A DNA stretch of 17,523 nt from Ruminococcus sp. UBA7014 (GTDB lineage Bacteria > Bacillota > Clostridia > Oscillospirales > Ruminococcaceae), in the NCBI GenBank assembly GCA_002449575.1, contig DJXC01000116.1, positions 2,647-20,169 of the forward strand, written 5' to 3'. The notes under the pieces are model-generated. The model saw only the letters and a program-made list of their open reading frames with translations, did no database searches and was not told the origin of the DNA. Each line of letters opens with the position of its first letter. Position 1 is the stretch's first letter. The position numbers and the translations under genes were made by a program. This document shows, one piece after another, positions 1 through 6,956 of this stretch.

Positions 1-1007
1 GTCAGGAATTCTACGCCTTCTTCTTTTGCGTGATGCACTTCTTCTTTCCGGGCAGGCATTTCGTTTTCAGAACGTCTGTATATGATGTAAACATGTTCCG
101 CACCCATGCGGAGCGCACTTCTGGCAGCATCCATTGCAACATTGCCGCCACCGCATACAGCTACAGCCTTTGATTGCAGAACTGGTGTGTCATAGCCTTC
201 CTGATATCCTTTCATGAGGTTGATTCTTGTCAGGTATTCGTTCGCCGAGCAGACTCCAATCAGGGATTCCCCTTCGATACCCATAAATCTGGGCAGTCCT
301 GCACCAGAACCCACAAAGACAGCTTCATAGCCCTTTTCCATAAGTTCATCAATTGAAAATACTTTGCCAATTACCATATTTGTCATGATATTGACACCGA
401 GCTGTTTCAGGTTTTCAATTTCTTTCTGTACGATTGCCTTTGGCAGACGAAATTCCGGAATACCATACATCAGTACACCGCCGGCAACATGGAATGCCTC
501 AAAGACAGTTACAGCATAGCCACGTTTGGCAAGGTCTCCGGCACAGGTCAGTCCGGCAGGACCACCGCCGACAACTGCCACTTTATGACCATTAAATTCT
601 GCTTTTTGCAGAGGCTTTTCACCGTGATGCATGTGCCAGTCCGCAGCGAATCTCTCCAGCCGCCCAATGCCGACAGGTTCGCCTTTTTTCCCACGGACAC
701 ACTGACTTTCACACTGCCGTTCCTGCGGACATACTCTGCCACAGACTGCCGGGAGACTGCTGGTCAGGTGAATGGTTTCATAAGCACCTTCATAGTTATG
801 TTCTGTAATTTTCTTAATAAATTCCGGAATGCGGATATTCACCGGACAGCCGGAAACACAGGGCATGTTCTTGCAGTTCAGACAGCGTGTTGCTTCTTCT
901 TCTGCCATTTCGGCAGTATAGCCGAGTGTAACTTCTTCAAAATTATGCGCACGGACTCCGGGCTTTTGTTCCGGAATCGGCACTTTTGTCTGTGACATAT
1001 TAGGCAT
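1..1007 (-). CDS. nfnB: NfnB, large subunit of NADH-dependent reduced ferredoxin:NADP+ oxidoreductase (GltD-like), 3' end outside window
   Basis: Only the first 335 codons are inside the window; the gene runs off the left edge. The N-terminus has two cysteine groups typical of the GltD/NfnB family: Cys42-x2-Cys-x4-Cys-x3-Cys54, then a CGRVCPQE segment near residue 89 followed by two more Cys. These ligate two [4Fe-4S] clusters. Two Rossmann nucleotide-binding motifs follow, VVGGGPAG near residue 145 (FAD) and CGGGNVAMD near residue 285 (NADPH). In the family this cytosolic subunit carries the FAD that bifurcates electrons from NADPH to ferredoxin and NAD, or runs in reverse. The ATG at 1007 lies 20 bp after the nfnA stop, with CAGGAGG just upstream. 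GltD of glutamate synthase has the same fold, but the adjacent nfnA and the absence of a large GltB gene favour NfnB. A sulfide dehydrogenase (SudA) label is the other alternative. Confidence 0.9.
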   Translation of the reverse strand, partial: MPNMSQTKVPIPEQKPGVRAHNFEEVTLGYTAEMAEEEATRCLNCKNMPCVSGCPVNIRIPEFIKKITEHNYEGAYETIHLTSSLPAVCGRVCPQERQCESQCVRGKKGEPVGIGRLERFAADWHMHHGEKPLQKAEFNGHKVAVVGGGPAGLTCAGDLAKRGYAVTVFEAFHVAGGVLMYGIPEFRLPKAIVQKEIENLKQLGVNIMTNMVIGKVFSIDELMEKGYEAVFVGSGAGLPRFMGIEGESLIGVCSANEYLTRINLMKGYQEGYDTPVLQSKAVAVCGGGNVAMDAARSALRMGAEHVYIIYRRSENEMPARKEEVHHAKEEGVEFL

Positions 1008-1026
1008 AGTTGAAAATTCCTCCTGC

Positions 1027-1860
1027 TTAAAGTTTGTCGGCTTGTGTCATCATGCGACATTCGGCTTCACGTTCACGGAAGGTGCTGTTTCTGTGCATGA
1101 GTTCGTCAAAGTCTACCTGATGTCCGTCAAAGTCAGGACCTTCTACACAGGCATAGCGAATTTTTCCGCCAACTGTGACACGGCAGCCGCCGCACATGCC
1201 TGTACCGTCTACCATAATCGGGTTAAGAGAAACAATTGTTGGAATCTCATACTGTTTTGTCAGCAGACAGACGAATTTCATCATTGGTACAGGTCCTATG
1301 GCAATTACAGCATCATAATGTATCCCATTTTCAATGCGTTCTTTCAGGGCATCAGTAACAAAGCCTTTTTTCCCGTAGCTGCCGTCATCTGTACAGAGAA
1401 TCAGTTCGTGACAGCATTTCCGGAATTCCTCTTCCAGAATGACAATATCTTTGTTGCGGAAACCGGCAATCACATCTGTATGCAGATGATTCTGAAAGCA
1501 AGCTTTTGCCTGCGGATAGGCAATTGCACAGCCGACACCGCCGCCGATAATGCAAACATTTTTTGCATTTTCCGGAATTTCTGTCGGCAGTCCGAGCGGA
1601 CCTACTAAATCAGAAATACTGTCACCTTCGTTCAGGGCATCCAGTTTCATAGTAGAACGTCCCACAATCTGGAAAATCAGAGTGATTGTGCCTTTTTCAG
1701 GATTGGCATCATTTACAGTCAGCGGAACACGTTCTCCCTGTTCGTCCACACGGAAAATCACAAACTGACCGGGCTTGACTTTTGCCGCAATATAAGGGGC
1801 TTCAAATTCCATCAGTGTGACAGAGGAATTCAGCCTTTTTTTCTTTATAATCCGAAACAT
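1027..1860 (-). CDS. nfnA: NfnA, small subunit of NADH-dependent reduced ferredoxin:NADP+ oxidoreductase (dihydroorotate dehydrogenase electron transfer-like FAD/[2Fe-2S] protein)
   Basis: A 277-residue ferredoxin reductase-type protein. Residues 1-95 form the FAD-binding beta-barrel with the ERVPLTV segment (43-49) and VGRSTMKL (66-73). GGGVGCAIAYPQAKA at 106-120 is the NAD-binding motif. The C-terminus has the [2Fe-2S] site DGTGMCGGC, with Asp218, Cys223, Cys226 and a third Cys at 238. One Asp plus three Cys is the known unusual ligation of NfnA. The subunit binds NADH and passes electrons to NfnB, so the pair interconverts NADH plus reduced ferredoxin with NADPH. The ATG at 1860 is preceded by GGAGG at good spacing, and a consensus promoter lies just upstream. 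nfnA comes first and nfnB second, as in the characterised clostridial pair. PyrK and SudB are related, but no pyrD is next to it. Confidence 0.9.
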   Translation of the reverse strand: MFRIIKKKRLNSSVTLMEFEAPYIAAKVKPGQFVIFRVDEQGERVPLTVNDANPEKGTITLIFQIVGRSTMKLDALNEGDSISDLVGPLGLPTEIPENAKNVCIIGGGVGCAIAYPQAKACFQNHLHTDVIAGFRNKDIVILEEEFRKCCHELILCTDDGSYGKKGFVTDALKERIENGIHYDAVIAIGPVPMMKFVCLLTKQYEIPTIVSLNPIMVDGTGMCGGCRVTVGGKIRYACVEGPDFDGHQVDFDELMHRNSTFREREAECRMMTQADKL

Positions 1861-1911
1861 GTTTCAGTGCCTCCATAGTTAATAATCATATAATTATACA
1901 GTACTCAATAT

Positions 1912-1940
1912 ATTATAACACAAAAAATGTTTTGAGTCAA
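1912..1940 (-). promoter_or_regulatory. Promoter of the nfnAB operon
   Basis: Read on the minus strand, TTGACT (1940-1935), a 17-nt spacer and TATAAT (1917-1912) make a near-consensus sigma-A promoter. The predicted start near 1905 gives a 5' leader of about 45 nt before nfnA. I see no riboswitch-like structure in it. Confidence 0.8.
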
Positions 1941-2100
1941 TGCCATTTTCTTGTTTTTCAAGAAATTTTTACACTTTTCGTCATGATAATCACTTTTTTT
2001 GACAGAATCTATGGACAAAAATAAATCAACGGGCGGACATCATTCTGTAAATTGACAGGCAATCTGATTTTCTGGGTGGTTGTGCAAGAGTGCATCACTG

Positions 2101-2130
2101 ACAAAAAGCCCTGCCGGAAAATTCCGGCAG
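2101..2130 (-). terminator. Intrinsic terminator downstream of the orphan gene
   Basis: The arms CTGCCGGA (2111-2118) and TCCGGCAG (2123-2130) form a tight GC-rich hairpin. On the minus strand it is followed after GGGC by a run of five T (complement of 2103-2107). It lies about 55 bp after the stop of the gene at 2187-2687. A weaker T-rich tract on the other side gives little support for plus-strand use. Confidence 0.7.
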
Positions 2131-2186
2131 AACTTTATCTGTCATTTCAATTGCAATTTTCATTTTTTATGTGAAACAAGAATTTC

Positions 2187-2687
2187 TCACAAAAGTTTTC
2201 TATAATCAGGAATCGGAAGGTCAATCGGAAGAAAGTCGGGATAAACTAATTTTTTATATTTATTTTTCAAAGTATCCGCAGTATCCAGACCCATTTCATA
2301 GTTAAAGCTGATAATTAAGGATTGCCATACAGTAATTTGAGGAATTATATCTTTTTTTGACTCTGAATTCAGAAGTTTCAAAAGTGAAGTTTTGTCATCA
2401 GAAGTTAAAGTCCAGTTTTTCAGTTTCCTGTTATTATTGTGAATGATATATTCAGGACAGCGAAACTGAATTCTTGCTATTTTTGTAGCTCTTTGAGGTT
2501 TGGCATGATTATAGACTTTGAAATACTCTATATTTTTTAAGTTTCTGTCTGGATTGACTGCAACTGACATATTTAAATCGCTGTCTCTTGCTACTGTTGC
2601 AAATTCATGGAGAAGCTCACCAGCTTCTATATCAATAGCAAGTTCATCACATAAAATCATTTCTTCTTCGGTATATAAATCATACAT
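2187..2687 (-). CDS. Hypothetical protein of 166 residues, not recognised
   Basis: I do not recognise this protein. It is 166 residues long and highly charged, has no signal peptide or membrane segment, and is probably cytosolic. The N-terminal 30 residues are acidic (TEEE, DELAIDIEAGELLHEF). A central mixed alpha/beta part (about 50-100) contains HAKPQRATKIARIQF followed by a Trp-rich stretch, and the C-terminus ends in a proline-rich tail (PIDLPIPDYRKLL). The middle part faintly recalls small proteins of the DUF4160 type, but I would not assign it. An AAGGAG ribosome binding site precedes the ATG at 2687, a promoter fits at 2737-2766 and a terminator at 2101-2130, so it looks like a real single-gene unit. 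It is visibly richer in A and T than its neighbours, which suggests an accessory or transferred gene. Confidence 0.75.
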   Translation of the reverse strand: MYDLYTEEEMILCDELAIDIEAGELLHEFATVARDSDLNMSVAVNPDRNLKNIEYFKVYNHAKPQRATKIARIQFRCPEYIIHNNNRKLKNWTLTSDDKTSLLKLLNSESKKDIIPQITVWQSLIISFNYEMGLDTADTLKNKYKKLVYPDFLPIDLPIPDYRKLL

Positions 2688-2736
2688 AACACAAAATCTC
2701 CTTTTATAAAGTAATCATGCAATTGAAATTATAATT

Positions 2737-2766
2737 AGTATAATATTATCATTCTCGCCTTATCAA
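2737..2766 (-). promoter_or_regulatory. Probable promoter of the orphan gene at 2187-2687
   Basis: On the minus strand TTGATA (2766-2761), an 18-nt spacer and TATACT (2742-2737) each match the sigma-A consensus at five of six positions. The start would fall near 2730, leaving a leader of about 43 nt. The surrounding DNA is very AT-rich, so other -10-like words exist and the call is only moderate. Confidence 0.5.
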
Positions 2767-2840
2767 TAAAATTAATAAAAATGTGATGTTCACTAAATTT
2801 CGGATGAATCATTTGGATGATAACAACAATTTTTTTGTTG

Positions 2841-2882
2841 AAAAATCTGCTGGACATTTTGCAGAATGTTCAGCAGATTTTT
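2841..2882 (-). terminator. Terminator downstream of fucU, possibly bidirectional
   Basis: An 18-bp stem with one G-T pair forms between 2841-2858 and 2865-2882, around a 6-nt loop (TTGCAG). It begins with A5 and ends with T6, so it has a T-tract in both directions. fucU ends at 2891, directly before it on the minus strand. A second small hairpin, CAACAA (2824-2829) with TTGTTG (2835-2840), abuts it. Confidence 0.85.
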
Positions 2883-2890
2883 TCTGTTTT

Positions 2891-3325
2891 TCAGATAACA
2901 CCTTTCTGTAACATAATATTCGCATAGAGGGCTTTTTCACTGGTGGCAATAATGCAATAAACTTTCTTTGCTTCTTCATAAAAGGCGAAACGCTCGATAC
3001 AGCTGACTGTTTCTGCACCTCTGGGGTCATGTTTTGCGATAATCTCCTTATAAGTATCCCAGATGGGAGTTTCGACCGTATCGCCCGGCATGACTTCCAT
3101 CAGGCTGACAGGCTTTTCGACATAGGTATCAAGAGGAAAAACCGTCAGAACCGCATCCAGAAGTTCCGGTACACCATGTCCGTCACAGCGGATAACTATC
3201 GCATTTTTTCCCATACTTTCCGCCGGAAAGTTGCCGTCAGAAATAATCAGCCTGTCACTGTGTCCCATCTCACAAAGTACTTTCAGCAGCTCCGGTGACA
3301 GAATCGGAGGAATATTTTTCAACAT
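2891..3325 (-). CDS. fucU: L-fucose mutarotase family protein (RbsD/FucU)
   Basis: A 144-residue cytosolic protein that matches FucU along its whole length, the normal size for the family. It starts with the family signature MLKNIPPILSPELLKVL. It has the catalytic His22 and Asp30 in the segment GHSDRLIISDGNFPA, then the RFAFYEEAKKVY block, and ends in the active-site YANIMLQKGV motif. The family interconverts the alpha and beta anomers of L-fucose (FucU) or ribose (RbsD). The 'ISDGNFPA' and C-terminal motifs are closer to FucU. The ATG at 3325 has an AAAGGTG ribosome binding site. It has its own promoter and terminator and no fucose isomerase, kinase or transporter gene beside it, so its role is inferred from the family only. 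The sugar it acts on could be fucose or a related deoxysugar. Confidence 0.9.
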   Translation of the reverse strand: MLKNIPPILSPELLKVLCEMGHSDRLIISDGNFPAESMGKNAIVIRCDGHGVPELLDAVLTVFPLDTYVEKPVSLMEVMPGDTVETPIWDTYKEIIAKHDPRGAETVSCIERFAFYEEAKKVYCIIATSEKALYANIMLQKGVI

Positions 3326-3362
3326 ACAAAAATCACCTTTCTGAATTAAATTTACTAATCAA

Positions 3363-3391
3363 ATCATAGCATATTTTTCATCATTTGTCAA
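3363..3391 (-). promoter_or_regulatory. Promoter of fucU
   Basis: On the minus strand TTGACA (3391-3386), a 17-nt spacer and TATGAT (3368-3363) form a strong promoter. The predicted start near 3356 gives a leader of about 30 nt. It points away from the ncRNA promoter at 3491-3519, about 100 bp off. Confidence 0.8.
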
Positions 3392-3490
3392 GTTTTTTCA
3401 ACATTTTTATTTATTCTGCACAATCCGGAAATTCAACATTTGTACTTGTCTACAAATCCAAAAATATTTCAAAATTTTTGAAAAAAACTA

Positions 3491-3519
3491 TTGACTTTTT
3501 CTGAAACATGTGCTATAAT
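3491..3519 (+). promoter_or_regulatory. Strong promoter of the large non-coding RNA
   Basis: TTGACT (3491-3496), a 17-nt spacer and TATAAT (3514-3519) with the extended -10 TGTGC give an almost perfect sigma-A promoter on the plus strand. Transcription should start near 3526. No plus-strand protein gene follows before the terminator at 4144-4190, which points to an RNA product. Confidence 0.8.
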
Positions 3520-3525
3520 AAAACC

Positions 3526-4190
3526 ATGATAAGGATTGCAATCCACAATCAAAACTGTAATACTTTCCGGAAGTGAAAGTAAATTTGCAGAACCCCTGCT
3601 TAACACGTTCTGAAGTGTTGAATATGCAGGTACTCTGTCTGGAGGCGAAACCAATGGAAGATAAGGATTCACAGCAGCAGGCGGTTTCGTCTGTCGCAGG
3701 TAAGTGATGTTCAGGTTGCAAGCGTAACCCGGAGTTGTCCCTCCGGTTGCATTCCCTGAGGTTTTAGTACCGTTATCAATTCTGCGATAAAGCCGAAATT
3801 CGTCTAATTCCGTGATATGCTCTTAAAGTTTCAGTGCCGTATATCCGGAATCTTCTGCTAAGGCTTTCATCATGGCAGCGAAACTTTATATATAGCACAC
3901 AACCCGAATTTGTTGGAATCGAGGTACATGCCAATGGATGCTTATCTCTTTAAAAAATTCTGATATGAAAGATGTGGTGCGTATGAAAAGTGCTGTGAAA
4001 GAAATTCTCAAAAAACCTTAGTTGAAAGGCGAGTGTGACCAATGCACAATGAAGTCTCTGTAACGGAATTTAAATCAGCTTCTTTATAATTTAGTGATGT
4101 ACAGGCTGAATTTTAGCTGATATTTACAACTGAATAGAAACTAAAACTCCCGGTGAGCGTGAATTAGACCGGGAGTTTGTTTTGTTTTTT
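3526..4190 (+). ncRNA. Large structured non-coding RNA of about 660 nt, class not identified
   Basis: The segment lies between a strong promoter and a strong terminator of the same orientation, while both flanking genes are on the other strand. It has no open frame of useful length; the longest ATG frames (at 3525 and 3655) are about 17 codons and lack ribosome binding sites. Nested complementary arms are abundant. One element stacks TCGCAG/CTGCGA (3694-3699/3782-3787), TCAGG/CCTGA (3711-3715/3755-3759), TGCAA/TTGCA (3717-3721/3747-3751) and CCGGAG/CTCCGG (3729-3734/3741-3746). A second stacks AAATTCG/CGAATTT (3796-3802/3905-3911), TGCT/AGCA (3818-3821/3894-3897) and TAAAGTTTC/GAAACTTTA (3824-3832/3880-3888). 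Further helices are 3643-3652/3683-3692 (10 bp), 3595-3599/3626-3630 and 4071-4080/4115-4126 (10 bp, one bulge). It does not show tmRNA, RNase P, SRP or 6S signatures. Giant RNA classes such as ROOL, GOLLD or OLE are possible by size, but I cannot confirm any. Confidence 0.75.
4144..4190 (+). terminator. Intrinsic terminator of the large ncRNA, shared with pncB from the other side
   Basis: A perfect 11-bp stem (AAACTCCCGGT at 4144-4154 with ACCGGGAGTTT at 4168-4178, 13-nt loop) is followed by GTTTTGTTTTTT up to 4190. This is a strong plus-strand terminator. On the minus strand the tail (TTTTAGTTTC) is weaker but may stop the nrtR-pncA-pncB transcript, whose last stop codon is at 4192. Confidence 0.9.
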
Positions 4191-4191
4191 C

Positions 4192-5646
4192 TTAATGATT
4201 GAATTTCATTTTGAGCATGTCATGTTTCAAATCCCAGAGTTTCTGAGACAGGTCTACAAAATAAGTCTGCGGATTCTCAAAACGCTTGACTTCTTCCCAG
4301 AGAGTTTCAAGCTGCTCTTTGCAATATGTCTGAATTTCCGGAAGGGAAGGGCTTTCATAAACACATTCGCCGTTCACAAATACCGGAATTTGTAATTTCT
4401 TCGCTGTAAAGTTCGTGACAGTTTTTCTCTTGTAAGTGTGAACCGGGTCAAAAATTTCATAAGGCTGTGTATCATCAATCACTTCGTCATGCAGTGTCAG
4501 TACATCAGCAATTGCCTTGCCAGATTCGTTGTCATACAGTCTCCAGAGTGTCTTGAAAGACGGATTTGTTATCTTGATGATATTTTCGGAAATTTTGATT
4601 TTCGGAATAATTTCGCCGTTTTCTTCAACAGCGGCTAATTTGTATACACCGCCGAATACTGGTTCAGATTTGGAAGTTACCAGACGTTCTCCGACACCGA
4701 AACTGTTAATCTGTGCGCCCTGCATAATCAGGTCACGGATAATATATTCATCCAGCGAATTGGAAGCTACAATTCCAATATAATCCAGCCCGGCGGCATC
4801 CAGCATTTTTCTTGCCTTTTTCGAGAGATATGCCATATCACCGCTGTCAATTCTGATACCTTTGCCCTTGTGTCCCTGCGCTTCCAGTTCCTGAAAGACT
4901 GTAATCGCATTCGGAATACCAGAGTGCAGTACATTATAAGTATCTACCAGCAGTGTACAGTCGTCCGGATAAACTTTTGCATAAGCTCTGAAAGCGTCCA
5001 GTTCGGTATCAAACATCTGTACAAAGCTGTGCGCCATTGTGCCGAGTGCCGGAATCTGAAAGGCTCTGTCTGCAATAGCACAGGCTGTTCCGGCAACACC
5101 GCCGATATAAGAAGCTCTTGCTCCCAAAATTGCACCATCATAGCCCTGCGCACGTCTCGAACCGAATTCCATGACCGGACGTCCCTGTGCCGCTGTCACG
5201 ATTCTGTTTGCTTTTGTGGCAATTAAACTTTGATGATTTATGCTTAACAGAATCATAGTTTCCACAAGCTGTGCCTGCATAGCAGGTCCACGGACAGTCA
5301 GAATCGGTTCGGACGGGAATATCGGTGTACCTTCCGGAACTGCCCATACATCACAGGTAAATCTGAAATTTTTCAGATATTCCAGAAATGTTTCACAGAA
5401 CAGATGCTTACTTCTCAGATAGGCAATATCTTCATCAGAAAAGCTTAAATTTTTCAGATATTTTATCACCTGTTCCAGTCCAGCGGCGATGGCATAGGCG
5501 GCATCATCCGGGGCTTTGCGGTAGAACATATCAAAATAGGCGATTTTCTCACCGCATCCGTTTTCGAGAAATCCGTTCCCCATAGTCAGTTCATAGAAAT
5601 CGACAAGCATAGTTAAATTTCTGTTATCCAGTGTTAAATTACTCAT
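4192..5646 (-). CDS. pncB: Nicotinate phosphoribosyltransferase
   Basis: A 484-residue protein of normal family length. It joins nicotinate to PRPP, with ATP hydrolysis, to give nicotinate mononucleotide, the entry step of the Preiss-Handler NAD salvage route in the cytosol. It opens with the family N-terminus LTMLVDFYELTMGNGFLENG. It has the PRPP/nicotinate-site segment EFGSRRAQG (160-168), the LGTMAHSFVQMF motif with the His (about 206) that is phosphorylated in the family, then DTYNVLHSGIPNAI and the RIDSGDMAYLSKKAR phosphate-binding segment. The ATG at 5646 has GGAGG ten bases before it and overlaps the pncA stop by 8 bp, so the two are translationally linked. It is the last gene of the nrtR-pncA-pncB operon and takes the nicotinate made by PncA. 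Confidence 0.96.
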   Translation of the reverse strand: MSNLTLDNRNLTMLVDFYELTMGNGFLENGCGEKIAYFDMFYRKAPDDAAYAIAAGLEQVIKYLKNLSFSDEDIAYLRSKHLFCETFLEYLKNFRFTCDVWAVPEGTPIFPSEPILTVRGPAMQAQLVETMILLSINHQSLIATKANRIVTAAQGRPVMEFGSRRAQGYDGAILGARASYIGGVAGTACAIADRAFQIPALGTMAHSFVQMFDTELDAFRAYAKVYPDDCTLLVDTYNVLHSGIPNAITVFQELEAQGHKGKGIRIDSGDMAYLSKKARKMLDAAGLDYIGIVASNSLDEYIIRDLIMQGAQINSFGVGERLVTSKSEPVFGGVYKLAAVEENGEIIPKIKISENIIKITNPSFKTLWRLYDNESGKAIADVLTLHDEVIDDTQPYEIFDPVHTYKRKTVTNFTAKKLQIPVFVNGECVYESPSLPEIQTYCKEQLETLWEEVKRFENPQTYFVDLSQKLWDLKHDMLKMKFNH

Positions 5647-6253
5647 GATAAATTACCTCCGAAGTTAATTTGATTCCGGCTTGTGCCATCATTGCAAGAG
5701 CGGCATTCTGCATGGAATCGGCGTTATGATTAGGTGCATCGTAAGTTTCAACAGCATTCACGGGAAGCAGCACTTCCAGTTTTCTGTTCTCCTGATTGCA
5801 GAATGTTTTCAGCGTTAAACAGAACTGCATGACACAAATATCTGTGCAGACACCACACACGACAATTCTTTCAAGCTGCTGATTTTCTTTCAGAAATTGC
5901 TGAAATTCCGGTGTCAGGAATCCGTTTGTAGAATTCTTTTCAATTTTGAGATAGCCGCCGATTTTCTGCAATGCCGGAGCAATTTCGCTTTCTGATGTGC
6001 CTTTGATACAGTGCGGCGGAAACGAACTGAATTCAATACAGTCCGGCTCATGACAATCTGCAAATGCTACACACGGCAGATTCTTTTCTTTGAAAAATTT
6101 CAGAAGTTTTTCACATTCCGGAAGAACCGATGCCGAGCGTGGACTTGACAGAATGCCCTCTGTCAGGAAGCCGTTGACCATGTCGACAATGACAAGTGCA
6201 GTTTTTCCATCCAGAAAAACTTTGCTTTCTGTAGGTATTAAGTTCTGAATCAT
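5639..6253 (-). CDS. pncA: Nicotinamidase (isochorismatase-fold hydrolase)
   Basis: A 204-residue cysteine hydrolase that deamidates nicotinamide to nicotinate. The catalytic triad is visible as Asp24 (VIVDMVNGF), Lys106 (KIEKNSTNGF) and Cys140 (GVCTDICV). The metal site is represented by Asp66-Cys-His68 and the FPPHCIKGT motif with His81, both typical of PncA rather than other isochorismatase-fold enzymes. The frame is open upstream to 6445, but I chose the ATG at 6253. AAGGA precedes it, family similarity begins there, and it sits 4 bp after the nrtR stop. The longer version would overlap nrtR by almost 200 bp with no family-like sequence. Its product feeds directly to PncB, encoded next. 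Confidence 0.95.
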   Translation of the reverse strand: MIQNLIPTESKVFLDGKTALVIVDMVNGFLTEGILSSPRSASVLPECEKLLKFFKEKNLPCVAFADCHEPDCIEFSSFPPHCIKGTSESEIAPALQKIGGYLKIEKNSTNGFLTPEFQQFLKENQQLERIVVCGVCTDICVMQFCLTLKTFCNQENRKLEVLLPVNAVETYDAPNHNADSMQNAALAMMAQAGIKLTSEVIYHE

Positions 6254-6257
6254 AAAA

Positions 6258-6914
6258 TCAATCCTTCTTTCTGTAAATTCTGCTGGGGCGGTGCTTTGTT
6301 CCGGATGTAAGCTTTTCAGTCGGCTGAATCTTGTCAGCGATTTTCTTCCGGAAATTCGCCTTGTAAAGCTTCTGCCCAAGCAGAATTTCATAAATTTTCT
6401 GTAACTGGGGAAGTGTGAATTCTTCCGGTACAAGTGAGAATGCAATATCCGTATAACTGACCTTGTTCCGGATTCGCTCCTGTCCGTACCGGATTATTTC
6501 ACGATGGTCAAAGGCAATATCCTCACGCTGTAAAATTTCCGCAACAGGGGAGAATTTGTTTTGTTCTGATTCCGGAATCTGTGAATCCGGTACAAGTGCA
6601 TAATACGAAACGGAAATGATTCTCATTCGTGGGTCACGTTCCAGCGCACCCCATGTATAAAGCTGTTCCAGATAAATGTCATGCAGTCCGGTTTTCTGAT
6701 ATAATGCCCTTTGTGCAGCTTCGTCAAGTGTTTCATCTATCCGGATGAAAACTCCCGGCAATGCCAGCTTGCCAATAAAAGGATACTGGCTTCTTTCTGT
6801 CAGAAGTACCTGCAAACTTTCCCCACGGACAGTGAACAAGACCAAATCCACAGCAACTGACGGCTTCTGAAATCCGGAGCTGTCATATTCTTTTAAAAAT
6901 TCCTGTTCTGTCAA
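6258..6914 (-). CDS. nrtR: NrtR-type Nudix-related transcriptional repressor of NAD metabolism
   Basis: A 218-residue protein with an N-terminal Nudix-like domain (about 15-140) and a C-terminal winged helix (about 145-215). The Nudix box (54-77) is degenerate: Glu61 and Arg69 remain, but the two glutamates of REUXEE are Ala70 and Gln73, so hydrolysis is unlikely. The family hallmarks YLEQLYTWG and RDPRMRIISVSYYALVP follow. The C-terminal part has VSYTDIAFSLVPEEFTLPQLQKIYE and a basic end typical of NrtR. The start is TTG at 6914, preceded by AAGGTGA; no ATG fits better. In the family ADP-ribose or other NAD-related ligands release the repressor from DNA. As first gene of an operon with pncA and pncB, it probably represses its own promoter, where a palindrome covers the -10 box. 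Confidence 0.92.
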   Translation of the reverse strand: MTEQEFLKEYDSSGFQKPSVAVDLVLFTVRGESLQVLLTERSQYPFIGKLALPGVFIRIDETLDEAAQRALYQKTGLHDIYLEQLYTWGALERDPRMRIISVSYYALVPDSQIPESEQNKFSPVAEILQREDIAFDHREIIRYGQERIRNKVSYTDIAFSLVPEEFTLPQLQKIYEILLGQKLYKANFRKKIADKIQPTEKLTSGTKHRPSRIYRKKD

Positions 6915-6956
6915 AAGATATCACCTTGCTTTTAGTTAGTATTAATTTGCTACTTG

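Larger units (their letters stand above)
1861..2186. other. Intergenic region between nfnA and the orphan gene
   Basis: This 326-bp stretch has no supportable gene. It contains the nfnAB promoter, an AT-rich perfect hairpin (TTCTTG 1948-1953 with CAAGAA 1959-1964, T5 loop), and the terminator of the next minus-strand gene at 2101-2130. The part from about 1985 to 2100 shows nothing I can name. A TTGACA at 2054-2059 on the plus strand has no -10 box at the right distance. Confidence 0.6.

Noticed and set aside
1..1007. Glutamate synthase small subunit (GltD) label for the first gene
   Set aside because: Same fold, but the immediately preceding NfnA gene with its Asp/Cys3 cluster site makes the Nfn complex the better reading.
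1042..1608. Plus-strand frame opposite nfnA
   Set aside because: nfnA is clearly real on the other strand; the antisense product is Cys/Phe-rich noise with no start signals.
3526..4190. Assignment of the large RNA to tmRNA, RNase P RNA, SRP RNA or 6S RNA
   Set aside because: No tRNA-like ends or CCA, no tag frame ending in Ala-Ala codons, no GAGGAAAGTCC/ACAGAA RNase P core, no SRP tetraloop region, and the length is well above SRP, 6S and tmRNA.
3526..4190. Group II intron remnant
   Set aside because: No GTGYG 5' end, no recognisable domain V hairpin near the 3' end, and no reverse transcriptase fragment.
6254..6445. Longer version of pncA starting at 6445
   Set aside because: It overlaps nrtR in another frame, has no ribosome binding site at that start, and the extra residues are not nicotinamidase-like; the ATG at 6253 has AAGGA and good spacing.
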